Of a DNA stretch of 29,064 bases, positions 7,065-15,214 are shown piece by piece. The notes under the pieces were generated by a model. That model made no database searches. It saw nothing but the letters and a program-made list of their open reading frames with translations, and had not been told where the DNA came from. Origin of the DNA: a virus; the IMG/VR virus record IMGVR_UViG_3300001419_000031, positions 1 through 29,064 of that record. One strand, 5' to 3'. Numbering within the stretch: position 1 is the first letter of the stretch; each line of letters opens with the position of its first letter. A program made the position numbers and the translations under genes.

Positions 7065-8236
7065 TGGCGTCACGGCGGCGCAGACGGCCAGCGCAACCGC
7101 GCGGCGGGCCGAACGCAGACCAGCGCATCCTTGACGAGACGATCCGGCAGTCTGTGCTGCTGGAGCGCGTCAAGGCTACGCTCGCCGCCGAAGCCGCCAA
7201 GCCGTGGATCGACGCTGGCTCTGAGCTGGCTGCCTCGATCATCGCGCAGATCGAGCTGATCCAGGCAAGCGGTGCTACGCTGACCAGCCTCGATGTCCTT
7301 GAGGTGCTGCGCCGCGAGACCAGCCTGCGCTCGCGCGAGCTCGTGGCATCAGCTGCCGAGCGGATGGAGCGCATCATCACCGAAGGCATGGTGCGGATCT
7401 CGCAGATCGAGGCAACGTGGCTTGTCCGCACAGCCGAGCTATCCCTGCCGGCCGCAGTGTCGCTTGATGTCCCGCCGATCGACCAGATGCGCGCGTGGAC
7501 GACCTCCGCGCGGTGGCGCAAGTTCGGCGGAGACACGCAGCGGCCGCTCGTCCGGTGGTCGAAGGGGCTGCAAGCCGAAGCGCGTGCTGGTGTCCGCAAG
7601 GTTGTGGCTGAAGCGCTCCAGACGGGCGCTCCGATCCCTGAGGTGCGGCGAGCCGTCCAGAACGTCACGAAGCAGGTCAGCCGGCAAGCAGAGGCCGTTG
7701 CGAGGACTGGCATGAGCCACGCAACGTCTGTGGCTGACCAGATGGTCGCAGAGGCCAACGACGACGTGATCATCGGCGTGATGTGGCTGTCCACGCTCGA
7801 CTCGCGCACGACCATCACCTGCGCCAGCCTCGATCGCACGACCTACCGAGTCAACGAAGGCCCACGCCCGCCGGCGCACTTCAACTGTCGGTCACGGGTG
7901 ACGATGCTGACTCGCGACATCACCGACATCGCGCAAGGCAAGACAGGCAAGCCAACACAGGCCGAGATTGATGCTGCCGCCGAGCGGCGGACCCAAGGCA
8001 AGCGTGACGGGATCGACTACGACCAAGGCCGCGCGCGTCCGTTCGATGCGGGCACGTCATACGGGCAGTGGCTGAAGCGTCAGCCAGCAGCGATTCAGGA
8101 CGAGGTGCTCGGCCGCAGGCGGGCCAAGCTATTCCGCGAGGGGAAGGTCCAGATTGACCAGTTCGTGGGCGCTGATCATCAGCCGCTGACGCTCAAACAA
8201 CTGGAGCAGAAGCTGGGTATCGACCTTGACACATAG
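7064..8236 (+). CDS. MuF-like minor head (head morphogenesis) protein
   Basis: The 390-residue protein has a helical N-terminal two-thirds and the Mu F/SPP1 gp7-type domain at about 205-285. That domain shows RTGMSHATSVADQM, then WLSTLDSRTTITCASLD (D246) and PPAHFNCRSR (C275), the conserved closing motif of the family. These proteins bind the portal inside the procapsid and may be ejected with DNA. The C-terminus (about 330-390), with YGQWLKRQPAAIQDEVLG and LTLKQLEQKLGI, is also typical. It follows the portal with a TGATG overlap. No toxin domain is fused. Confidence 0.88.
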   Translation: MASRRRRRPAQPRGGPNADQRILDETIRQSVLLERVKATLAAEAAKPWIDAGSELAASIIAQIELIQASGATLTSLDVLEVLRRETSLRSRELVASAAERMERIITEGMVRISQIEATWLVRTAELSLPAAVSLDVPPIDQMRAWTTSARWRKFGGDTQRPLVRWSKGLQAEARAGVRKVVAEALQTGAPIPEVRRAVQNVTKQVSRQAEAVARTGMSHATSVADQMVAEANDDVIIGVMWLSTLDSRTTITCASLDRTTYRVNEGPRPPAHFNCRSRVTMLTRDITDIAQGKTGKPTQAEIDAAAERRTQGKRDGIDYDQGRARPFDAGTSYGQWLKRQPAAIQDEVLGRRRAKLFREGKVQIDQFVGADHQPLTLKQLEQKLGIDLDT

Positions 8237-8256
8237 CGCGCATATTGTCCAACATA
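8226..8256 (+). promoter_or_regulatory. Weak promoter candidate before scaffold and coat genes
   Basis: A perfect TTGACA (8226-8231) at the end of the MuF-like gene is followed by an unusually A/T-rich patch. The best -10 candidate, AACATA at 8251-8256, has a long 19-base spacer, so the match is poor. The 113-base gap (8237-8349) is one of the few real gaps in the cluster and precedes the most highly needed head genes. Confidence 0.2.
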
Positions 8257-8335
8257 CAACCAGAGTCCAATCCTTGAACGGCGCGATGCTGTTCGGTGAG
8301 GACTGGCGTGATGCCGACACGAGGCCGCGACGGCC

Positions 8336-8340
8336 GGGAG
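8336..8340 (+). promoter_or_regulatory. Shine-Dalgarno site that sets the scaffold start
   Basis: GGGAG lies nine bases before ATG 8350 and favours that start over in-frame or longer ones at 8296 and 8311. A small hairpin, GGCCG (8323-8327) with CGGCC (8331-8335), lies directly upstream. Confidence 0.6.
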
Positions 8341-8349
8341 AACCGACGA

Positions 8350-9213
8350 ATGAGTGATCGTAGCTTGAAGGCTATTCTCGACAACATCGACGACCTTGAA
8401 GAGCAGCTGGCGGCGCTCTATGTCCCGGGATCTGGCGATCTCGAAGGCCGCTACGTGCTTGGCGTCGAGGAAGTAGACGGGTTCGGCATTGCCAACCCAG
8501 GCAGCGCACACGGTGCGCTTGAGAAGGAGCGCAAGTCTGCCCGTGCAGCACAGCGCGCCAAGTCGCAGCTGGAGAAGGATCTCGCTGCCGCTCGCGAGCG
8601 CATCGCCGAGCTCGAAGAAGGCATGGCCGACGGTGTGCCTGATGCTGCCAGCGTCGAGAAGTCCATCCGTCAGAAGATCGAGCGCGAATACGAGCGCAAG
8701 ATGGAGGCCGCGCTGAACGGCAAGGGCGCCGAGCTCGAATCACTCGCCGGCGAGCGCGACAGCTTTGAGAAGCAGGTTCGCAAGCTCCTGATCGACTCGA
8801 TCGTCGATCGAGGCGAGACGGACCGCTTCCGCTACTCGCCGAAGGTCATCGGTCCGCACGTCCGCTCGCGCATCGCAGCCGAGCGCGACGAGGACAACGG
8901 CGAGATCGTTCGCCGGTTCCTCGATGCCAGCGGCCAGCCCGGCTACAAGGCCAACGGCCAGCCGTGGGACATCGACGACCTGCTGCACGACATCGCGCGT
9001 GACGCCGATCTCGGCAACCTGATCGCACGCAAGGACGGCCAGCCGCCGGCGCGTGGCACCGCTCCGCGCAGTCCTGACTCCGCACCTCGCCAGTCATCTT
9101 CCCGGCGTCGTCATTTGACGGCTGACGAGATGTCTGACTTCCGCACCTACTCGCGCATCGTCGAAGAGGCGGCGCGCGATGGAACCGAACTTGTCCCGCC
9201 CACGCAATCTTGA
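8350..9213 (+). CDS. Scaffold protein
   Basis: The 287-residue, highly charged protein has a long heptad-like coiled-coil segment (about 55-155, Ala/Glu/Lys/Arg-rich), a middle part with YSPKVIGPHVRSRI and GEIVRRFLDASG, and a Ser/Arg/Pro-rich linker (about 235-260) before a short C-terminal helix. This layout and the place between the MuF-like and coat genes are those of an internal scaffold; in P22-type systems the basic C-terminal helix binds the coat protein. No protease motif is visible. The ATG at 8350 has a good Shine-Dalgarno sequence. Sequence identity to a named scaffold family is not claimed. Confidence 0.75.
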   Translation: MSDRSLKAILDNIDDLEEQLAALYVPGSGDLEGRYVLGVEEVDGFGIANPGSAHGALEKERKSARAAQRAKSQLEKDLAAARERIAELEEGMADGVPDAASVEKSIRQKIEREYERKMEAALNGKGAELESLAGERDSFEKQVRKLLIDSIVDRGETDRFRYSPKVIGPHVRSRIAAERDEDNGEIVRRFLDASGQPGYKANGQPWDIDDLLHDIARDADLGNLIARKDGQPPARGTAPRSPDSAPRQSSSRRRHLTADEMSDFRTYSRIVEEAARDGTELVPPTQS

Positions 9214-9247
9214 ATAGGCGCGTCGGGCATCAACCACCAAAACGTTA

Positions 9248-9254
9248 GAGGAAG
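9248..9254 (+). promoter_or_regulatory. Strong Shine-Dalgarno site of the coat gene
   Basis: GAGGAAG lies six bases before ATG 9261, in a 47-base gap after the scaffold gene. It is one of the few strong ribosome-binding sites in the window, as expected for the most abundant protein. Confidence 0.7.
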
Positions 9255-9260
9255 AATCCA

Positions 9261-10439
9261 ATGGTGACTCCGGTTGTGTCCGGCGCTTGGAACGCGCAGC
9301 TCTACGCTCTCGAAGCGCTGCGCTACCTGAGCAACACTCGTCCGTTCCTGATGACCACGAACACTCGGTATGAGACCGAGCGTCGTGCGTTTGGCATTGG
9401 TGACACGATCACCATCAAGAAGCGGCAGACTCCGACGGTTCGGACTGATGCCGACCTGTCCTACGACTCGCTCGCTCCGGGAACGCTCCAGCTGACCGTG
9501 GACCAGTATCGGCACGCATCGAGCGAGATCGCCGACTGGGACCTCGCGTTCGCGGGCCAGGAGTGCCTTGACATGCATGTCTTCCCGGCGGTTGATGCGC
9601 TGGCGGACAACATCACCACGCACTGCCTCCAGAAGGCCTACCAGGGCGTTGGCCCTTACAGCGCGGTCAGCGACCCGGCTGCTGCTGCCGACATCACCGC
9701 CGCTCAGAAGGTGCTGATGACGAACAAGGCACCGATCCAAGACGAAGCCAACATGCACTTCGTCATCAGCCCGTCGATGAACGCCGAGCTCCTGAACCTG
9801 TCGGCGTTCACGCAGTGGCAGGGATCGGGTGCGACCGGCGTCCAGAACCAGCGGACCGGCCAGCTGACGCCGCGCTACGGCTTCAACTTCCACCCGACGC
9901 AGCTCCTGAGCACGCACGCTCCGGGCACGCTTGGCGGCTCGCCGCTGGTGAACGGCGCTGTCGCGAAGGGCGCAATCACGCTGTCGCTTGATGCGGCTGC
10001 GACCTCGGGCACCGTCAAGGCTGGTGATGCGTTCACCATTGCCGGCGACTCGACGGTCTACGTGGTCACGGAAGACGCGACGGCCAGCTCGGGCGCGATC
10101 ACCGGACTGAAGTTCGCGCCTGAGCTCCAGGTTGCGGCAGCCGACAACGCTGTGCTGGCCTTCGCGACGTTCCAGTCGGCGGTCGCTTCTGGCGACGTGA
10201 TGAACATCGCCTACCACAGCGATGCCTTCGCTTTCTGCGCGGTTCCGCTGCCGGTTGGCCCGCAGCACACGCAGGCCGCCGACATCGGCGTCGCGACCGA
10301 CCCGCAGAGCGGTCTCTCGCTGCGCGTGGTCATGGCCTGGGACGCCGCGAGCCGCAAGTCGAAGATGACCGTGGACGCGCTGTTCGGGTTCAAGGTCCTG
10401 AACCCGATGCTCGCCGTTCGCGCCTACCAGACCATCTGA
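9261..10439 (+). CDS. Major capsid protein, P22 coat type
   Basis: The 392-residue protein resembles the P22 gp5-type coat family. It has an N-terminal helix, then GIGDTITIKKRQTP, LQLTVDQYRHASSEI, and a C-terminal part with SGLSLRVVMAWD and VDALFGFKVLNPMLAVRAYQ. Between about 225 and 310 lies an insertion with VKAGDAFTIAG (252-262) and YVVTEDA, matching the KAGD-FTIAG segment seen in the inserted (I-) domain of this family. It forms the icosahedral shell on the scaffold. A Shine-Dalgarno sequence at 9248-9254 supports the start. The product appears complete. An HK97-fold assignment follows from the family. Confidence 0.85.
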   Translation: MVTPVVSGAWNAQLYALEALRYLSNTRPFLMTTNTRYETERRAFGIGDTITIKKRQTPTVRTDADLSYDSLAPGTLQLTVDQYRHASSEIADWDLAFAGQECLDMHVFPAVDALADNITTHCLQKAYQGVGPYSAVSDPAAAADITAAQKVLMTNKAPIQDEANMHFVISPSMNAELLNLSAFTQWQGSGATGVQNQRTGQLTPRYGFNFHPTQLLSTHAPGTLGGSPLVNGAVAKGAITLSLDAAATSGTVKAGDAFTIAGDSTVYVVTEDATASSGAITGLKFAPELQVAAADNAVLAFATFQSAVASGDVMNIAYHSDAFAFCAVPLPVGPQHTQAADIGVATDPQSGLSLRVVMAWDAASRKSKMTVDALFGFKVLNPMLAVRAYQTI

Positions 10440-10459
10440 GTCTGGCTGGCTGAAGTTTG

Positions 10460-10484
10460 GCTCGCCGTCCTTGTGGCGGCGGGC
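10460..10484 (+). other. GC-rich stem-loop after the coat gene
   Basis: Positions 10460-10469 pair with 10475-10484 (ten pairs, including U-G wobbles) around a five-base loop. No U-run follows, so it is not a standard intrinsic terminator. Its place directly after the coat gene and before a strong ribosome-binding site suits an mRNA-stabilising or attenuating structure. Confidence 0.5.
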
Positions 10485-10495
10485 CTCAACTCAAC

Positions 10496-10500
10496 GGAGG
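10496..10500 (+). promoter_or_regulatory. Shine-Dalgarno site for the post-capsid gene
   Basis: GGAGG lies four bases before ATG 10505. It decides for the 70-residue product over an in-frame start at 10457, which would run through the stem-loop. Confidence 0.6.
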
Positions 10501-10504
10501 AAGC

Positions 10505-10717
10505 ATGGATCGCATTGTGCCCACGCTGAAGCTCTGCAAGGGCGGTGACTATGTCGTCGTCAATCAGGCGGACGCAGAAGTTTGGCTCGCTGACGGCTGG
10601 AAGACTGCCGATGAGGTAGAATCAGCACCGGAAGCAGAAGAGCCGGTTGTCAATGAAAAGGCAGCTGCTCCTCGTCGGCGACGCACGCCGAAGGCCGACA
10701 ACCCTTTCGAGATCTGA
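10505..10717 (+). CDS. Small post-capsid protein, unknown
   Basis: The 70-residue product has a compact N-terminal part (1-40) with VVVNQADAEVWLADGWK, an acidic linker rich in Glu/Ala/Pro, and a basic RRRRTPK tail. Short proteins with a similar VN-D-W-GW pattern are common just after coat genes and before connector genes in phages. Their role is not established; decoration or neck functions are possible. The strong Shine-Dalgarno site suggests substantial expression. It ends three bases before the next start. Confidence 0.6.
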   Translation: MDRIVPTLKLCKGGDYVVVNQADAEVWLADGWKTADEVESAPEAEEPVVNEKAAAPRRRRTPKADNPFEI

Positions 10718-10720
10718 TCA

Positions 10721-13700
10721 ATGGCAGCACCCGCCGCTCCTTCTGCTGTCACACTCGCCGGCGACCACAAGGCTCTGACCGCTGCGTGGACTCCGGCAGA
10801 CGAAACCGAGACCCAGTTCGAGGTTCAGTCCAGCCTCGACGATGGATCGACTTGGAGCGGCACCTACTACTACGCAGCCGGCGTCACGTCGGCGACGTTG
10901 CTTGAGTCTGACGATGACGTGACCGCCAAGGTGCGCGTCCGCGCGACGAACGGAGACGGCAGTAGCGCGTGGGTCGCTTCGACCAGCAAGGTCATTCCTG
11001 TCGCGCCGGCAGAGATCACCAACGACGGCACGGACGTGGTCCTGTTCGTCGGAGAGCTCGTGGACGGCCATGCGGTGGCCTTCAACGGTGCGGGCTTCAC
11101 GAACGCATTGCTCTCGGGTGTATCAGTCACGGGCGCAGCTACCCTGACGGCGGCCGCGCAGGCAATTCGTGAAAGGGCCGTTGCCACGCACGCGACGCAC
11201 TGGGCCAAGCGGTTGGCTGGTGCCTCGATGCCGTTCCGCGCTGATGTCGCGTCGCTGATCTGGGATCACGTCGGCAACTCGATCCCGATCACGGCGGTCG
11301 CAGCGGACACGCCGGAAGTCGGCCAGACGCAGATCACGATCGCCGGCCCGGTTGCACGCGATGTCGGTGCGACGTTCTGGATTCGTGTCAGGGGCACCGG
11401 CCTCTCTGACATGGACAACCTAGAGTTCAACGTTGAGGTGGCGAGCTCGACGGAGCTGGTCATCTCGGGCTTTGTGGCAAGCAGCTCCGCCAGCACGGGC
11501 TTTGTGGACCGACCAAGCCTCAACAACTACGACTCCGACCTGAACGGGCACACGAACTTCCGTGCTGGCGGTGCTCTTCCTTCCAAGACCTACGGGTTCG
11601 AGGAAGAGGTCCTGCGCTACATGCAGGACAGGCGATCGCTTGCGCTCGGTGACAGCACCGGCGTGCCGACGATCGCGATCAAGCTAGGCAACCCGCAGCC
11701 GCTGATGAGTCGCGTTGTCGGCACTGCGAGCACGACGGCGCGCTGGTCACCTGATCTGACTGGCATCGCCAACAACAGCTACGACCAGCTCTCGCGCATC
11801 CTGACGGACGCCAAGGCGCTGATCGACGAGCGGGGCGCGACGCTGACGCCTCCGCCCTACCGGATCGCCGGCATCGTGATGATGCACGGCCTGAACGAGA
11901 CATCCGGCGACATCACCAAGATCCGCGCGATCAAGAACGTCGCTGCCGTGACCGTCACCGCTGATGTCGTCCGCATCCGCACGAGCACGGCGCACGGGAT
12001 GACGAACGTCGCCACGAAGCTCTACAACCTTGCGCGCATCACCGGCATCGGCGGCACGCTTGGCGACGAGCTCAACGGCAAGATCCGTCCGATCTCGGTT
12101 GTCGATGACGATGAGTTCGACATCCTCGACTTCGATGCGACGGGTCTGTCAGGCACCGTTGCGGCCGGCTCGACGCTGGCTGACCTTGGCGCTCCCTGCT
12201 ACTGGTTCGACGACCTGATCAGCGCGCAGATCGACGCCGTCCGCGCGCTCGCCATCAGCAAGTTCGGGACAGGCCAGGATGACGACCTCGTGCCGGTCGC
12301 GCTGATCCGGCCAGACTACGACCCCGAATACGAAGCACTGCTCGTCGGCCAGGACTCGAAGCTGTCGCTGTCCGTTGTCCGCGCGGCGGTCGAATCTGTC
12401 GCCGGCCGCAAGTCGCGCGTGGGTGTCGTCAACATCGACGACGTGCCGCACCGCGGCGACCCCGGCGGCCTGAACTCGCAGTTCTACTTCGGCCACGACG
12501 GGAACCTGCTCGTCGGCCAGCGGATCATCGAGTCGCTTGCGCGGCCTGTCTCGCTGACGACGACAGGCACGCCGAGCATCGTGGTCCCGATCATCGGGCA
12601 CTCGTTCGTGCAAGGGCGCAGCCTGCTCGCTGCCGGCTACAACTCCGACCCCGAGCTGATCAGCAAGCAGTCCAACCCGCAGAACGGCATGTTCGCTTGG
12701 AACATGACCACGCAGGCAATCGAGCCTCTGGTCCTCGATCCAGACATGCTCTCGGGCACCTACAACGGCTACACGAACCTGACCAGCAGCTCGGTCTACC
12801 ACCCGGGCGGATGGAACACTGCGAGCTTCCAGGTGGCCTACCTGCAAGAGCTCAAGATCAGGTTCCCTGACCACAACATCTACCTGCTCAACCTTGGCGT
12901 CAACGGATCGACGGCAGCCACGCACGAGACCGCGCTGACCAGCGGCGACGTGATCGAGTCTGTGACGGTCGCGTCTGGCGTCGTGACGATCAAGATCACT
13001 CTCCGCGCTGGCCAGAAGCCGATCAAGCGGACATCGACGTTCCCGGTCACGATCAGCGGAGTCACTGGCCTATCCACGTCGATCAACGGCAGCTTCACGG
13101 CAACGCCGATCAACGTCTCGACGACCGCGAACCTGCAAGGCACGCAGGAGTTCACGATCAACGTCTTCACAAGCGGGACGCCTGTCCTGACGGATGCCCG
13201 AGCCAAGTTCCCGGAGCCGATCTGGGACCCGAGCGCGAACGACATCTGGGATCACTTCGAGGCACAGACGGCCGCGTTCTTCGACGCCATGCACGCTGCC
13301 GGGATTCGTCCCGACTGCCGATGCGCCGCGATCGCGCTCGCCGAGAACGACATATTCCGGCAGACGGACGTGGAGAGCTACAAGGCCGCGATGCGCCGGA
13401 TCATCAACGGGCTGGTCACGCTCTACACGACCCGCACGCAGCCGCGCAACGACATCGCCATCTCGCTCATGAAGGCTGTGAGGCACGGCAGGTTCACCGG
13501 CAGCACCGACACGCTCTCTGAATACGAGGCAGCGCAGACGGCTCTTGCCGGCGAATACCCGAACGTCACGCTGGTCAACGTGGACGAGAACAACGACCGG
13601 CTGCTCGATCCGGTCACGATCAGCACCGACAACATCCACCCGGACTACAAGGGCTACGTGGCTCTCGGCTACCAGCTCGCCAAGGCGCTCGACAACGTGC

Positions 13701-13792
13701 CGAACTGGGATGCGCCGCGTGACACGAGCCTGTCAGGCAGCGGATCGGTTGCGGCGAGTTCCAGCGTGATCGGTGGAGGTGTCACCCCATGA
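10721..13792 (+). CDS. FN3 plus tandem SGNH-hydrolase-like protein (putative glycan esterase)
   Basis: The 1023-residue protein begins with a fibronectin type III domain (about 5-93). Two SGNH/GDSL-like domains follow. The second (about 620-1010) has a full motif set: GHSFVQG with Ser628, LGVNGST (725-731), LAEND with Asn876, and DNIHPD with Asp970 and His973. The first (about 105-610) keeps similar landmarks (GELVDG at 111, NGHTN at 275, HGLNE with Asn392, FGHDG with His592), but Leu113 and Tyr589 stand where Ser and Asp are expected. Small beta-domains seem inserted at about 188-255, 405-485 and 744-828. Such enzymes usually remove acyl groups from glycans. Its place between coat and connector genes suggests a virion protein. 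ATGA overlap with the next gene. Confidence 0.75.
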   Translation: MAAPAAPSAVTLAGDHKALTAAWTPADETETQFEVQSSLDDGSTWSGTYYYAAGVTSATLLESDDDVTAKVRVRATNGDGSSAWVASTSKVIPVAPAEITNDGTDVVLFVGELVDGHAVAFNGAGFTNALLSGVSVTGAATLTAAAQAIRERAVATHATHWAKRLAGASMPFRADVASLIWDHVGNSIPITAVAADTPEVGQTQITIAGPVARDVGATFWIRVRGTGLSDMDNLEFNVEVASSTELVISGFVASSSASTGFVDRPSLNNYDSDLNGHTNFRAGGALPSKTYGFEEEVLRYMQDRRSLALGDSTGVPTIAIKLGNPQPLMSRVVGTASTTARWSPDLTGIANNSYDQLSRILTDAKALIDERGATLTPPPYRIAGIVMMHGLNETSGDITKIRAIKNVAAVTVTADVVRIRTSTAHGMTNVATKLYNLARITGIGGTLGDELNGKIRPISVVDDDEFDILDFDATGLSGTVAAGSTLADLGAPCYWFDDLISAQIDAVRALAISKFGTGQDDDLVPVALIRPDYDPEYEALLVGQDSKLSLSVVRAAVESVAGRKSRVGVVNIDDVPHRGDPGGLNSQFYFGHDGNLLVGQRIIESLARPVSLTTTGTPSIVVPIIGHSFVQGRSLLAAGYNSDPELISKQSNPQNGMFAWNMTTQAIEPLVLDPDMLSGTYNGYTNLTSSSVYHPGGWNTASFQVAYLQELKIRFPDHNIYLLNLGVNGSTAATHETALTSGDVIESVTVASGVVTIKITLRAGQKPIKRTSTFPVTISGVTGLSTSINGSFTATPINVSTTANLQGTQEFTINVFTSGTPVLTDARAKFPEPIWDPSANDIWDHFEAQTAAFFDAMHAAGIRPDCRCAAIALAENDIFRQTDVESYKAAMRRIINGLVTLYTTRTQPRNDIAISLMKAVRHGRFTGSTDTLSEYEAAQTALAGEYPNVTLVNVDENNDRLLDPVTISTDNIHPDYKGYVALGYQLAKALDNVPNWDAPRDTSLSGSGSVAASSSVIGGGVTP

Positions 13793-14301
13793 CAGCGACG
13801 GCATACATCGCGGCGGCTGACGTTGAGACCTACTTCGCCAACTACGGCGAGGTCCCGGCTGTCTGGACGGCTGCAACGTCTACGCAGCAGGCCCAAGCCA
13901 TCGAGGTTGCCTCGCGCTGGATCGACTTCGAGTTCGGTATGCGCTGGAAGGGTCGCCGCACGAGCTCAAGTCAGATCCGCGACTGGCCTCGCACGGGAGT
14001 CTACGACCGCGACAACTACGCGGTCAGCTCCACGACCACGCCGACGGCCGTCCGCAACGCAGCCGCAGAGGCTGCCGTCCTCCACCTGTCGGGCACGCTG
14101 ACCACGTTCGGCAGCACGTCCGACGCGGTGCGGATCAAGTCCGAGACCATCAGCGCCGGCGGATCGTCGATCTCGGTGACGTTCATGGGCGGTAAGGCCG
14201 AGACTCCAGCCGACAGCAAGAAGTTCCCGAAGATCGAGGCCATGCTCATCGACCTGCTCGAAGACTACGGCGGCTCGGTCCAGTGGAGCCCGACGCTGTG
14301 A
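13789..14301 (+). CDS. Head-tail connector, DnaT-like family
   Basis: The 170-residue protein shows helices with ASRWIDFEFGMRWKGRR (about 44-60), then QIRDWPRTGVYDRD, and AVRNAAAEAAVLHL. This pattern matches the phage family annotated as DnaT-like ssDNA-binding protein, which in structural clusters acts as the gp6-type adaptor below the portal. The DNA-binding name comes from the family label and need not apply. It lies between the SGNH protein and the closure protein with ATGA and GTGA overlaps. The connector role is inferred mainly from order. Confidence 0.75.
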   Translation: MTATAYIAAADVETYFANYGEVPAVWTAATSTQQAQAIEVASRWIDFEFGMRWKGRRTSSSQIRDWPRTGVYDRDNYAVSSTTTPTAVRNAAAEAAVLHLSGTLTTFGSTSDAVRIKSETISAGGSSISVTFMGGKAETPADSKKFPKIEAMLIDLLEDYGGSVQWSPTL

Positions 14302-14690
14302 GCGAGCTTACGGACCGTCTGAAGGCCGGTCTGGAGAAGATCGCATCCAAGCTCGGCGAGGGCCTGACGGCCACGCTGACCCTTGAGCCATCCGAGACCT
14401 ACGACATCGCGACTGGCGAATACACCTCAACGGGATCGCCGGAGACGTGGACGTTCGCTTGCGCGCCGGTCTACTCGGCTCGCGAGTCTGCGCGCGGCGC
14501 CGACGACGAGGCGCTCGGCTCCAATCCTAGGTTCGTCATGCCAGCCATCGCGCGGTCAGACAACACGCTCATCACGCCTCGCCGCGGCGATCGGCTGACG
14601 GTCTCTGGTGTCACGTATCAGATCGTCGGCGTGATCCCGATCAGCATCGGCGACGGCGTAGCGGGCTTCAACTTGGAGCTCTCCACCTGA
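14298..14690 (+). CDS. Head closure/head-tail joining protein
   Basis: The 130-residue product has an N-terminal helix and then a beta-rich body ending in RRGDRLTVSGVTYQIVGVIP, the strand pattern usual for small head-closure or joining proteins. GTG 14298 is preferred because it forms a GTGA overlap with the connector stop; an upstream GTG at 14283 gives five more residues. Position between connector and HK97 gp10-like genes fits a stopper that seals the filled head and binds the tail. The family call rests on fold pattern and order. Confidence 0.65.
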   Translation: MSELTDRLKAGLEKIASKLGEGLTATLTLEPSETYDIATGEYTSTGSPETWTFACAPVYSARESARGADDEALGSNPRFVMPAIARSDNTLITPRRGDRLTVSGVTYQIVGVIPISIGDGVAGFNLELST

Positions 14691-15214
14691 TGGCAAAGCA
14701 GGCTGACAGGCTCAAGAACGTGCTCGGCCGCGTGGCTCGCAAGTTCCCGGCTGCCGTGGACAACATCGTCAAGGCTGTCTCGATTGAGGCGGCGAACGCG
14801 ATGATCGACATCACGCGCGTCGATACCGGCCGGCTCCGCAACGGTTGGGACGCCGGCATCGGTGCGCCGAGCGAATACAAGCCAACGCCCGGTGCCGAGA
14901 CCTACTCGGACGATGCCTCGAACCGCGTGGCACAGAAGGTCAGCAGCAAGCCGCTTGGTGCCGGCGTCTACATCACGAACAACGTCCAATACGCTGCGAT
15001 CTGGGAGACTGGTGCGTTCGAGCCCAAGAACCCAGGACCATCAAAGGGCCGTGGTCGCAAGGGCACGCGCCGGCAGCAGTCCAAGGAAGGCATCGTGCTC
15101 GTCGAGAACGGCTACCTGACCAGCACTCCGCAGGGCTTCTTGGCTGTCGGCATCGCAGCTGCTGAACGCCAGCTTCGCAAGCTCGACGACCTTGATCTCG
15201 GAGGCTCGGCATGA
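14690..15214 (+). CDS. HK97 gp10-like tail completion protein
   Basis: The 174-residue protein carries the HK97 gp10-type hallmarks: an N-terminal helix, VDTGRLRNGW (44-53), and VYITNNVQYAAIWETG (about 90-105), followed by a basic, Gly/Arg/Lys-rich loop and a C-terminal helix. These proteins act at the head-tail junction. The basic loop (about 112-130, with KGRGRKGTRRQQ) is longer and more charged than in many relatives. TGATG and ATGA overlaps bind it to its neighbours. Confidence 0.8.
   Translation: MAKQADRLKNVLGRVARKFPAAVDNIVKAVSIEAANAMIDITRVDTGRLRNGWDAGIGAPSEYKPTPGAETYSDDASNRVAQKVSSKPLGAGVYITNNVQYAAIWETGAFEPKNPGPSKGRGRKGTRRQQSKEGIVLVENGYLTSTPQGFLAVGIAAAERQLRKLDDLDLGGSA

Noticed and set aside
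9147-10268. 373-codon minus-strand frame opposite the coat gene
   Set aside because: The plus-strand product matches the P22 coat type and has a strong ribosome-binding site. The antisense product is Arg/Val/Asp-rich without recognisable motifs.
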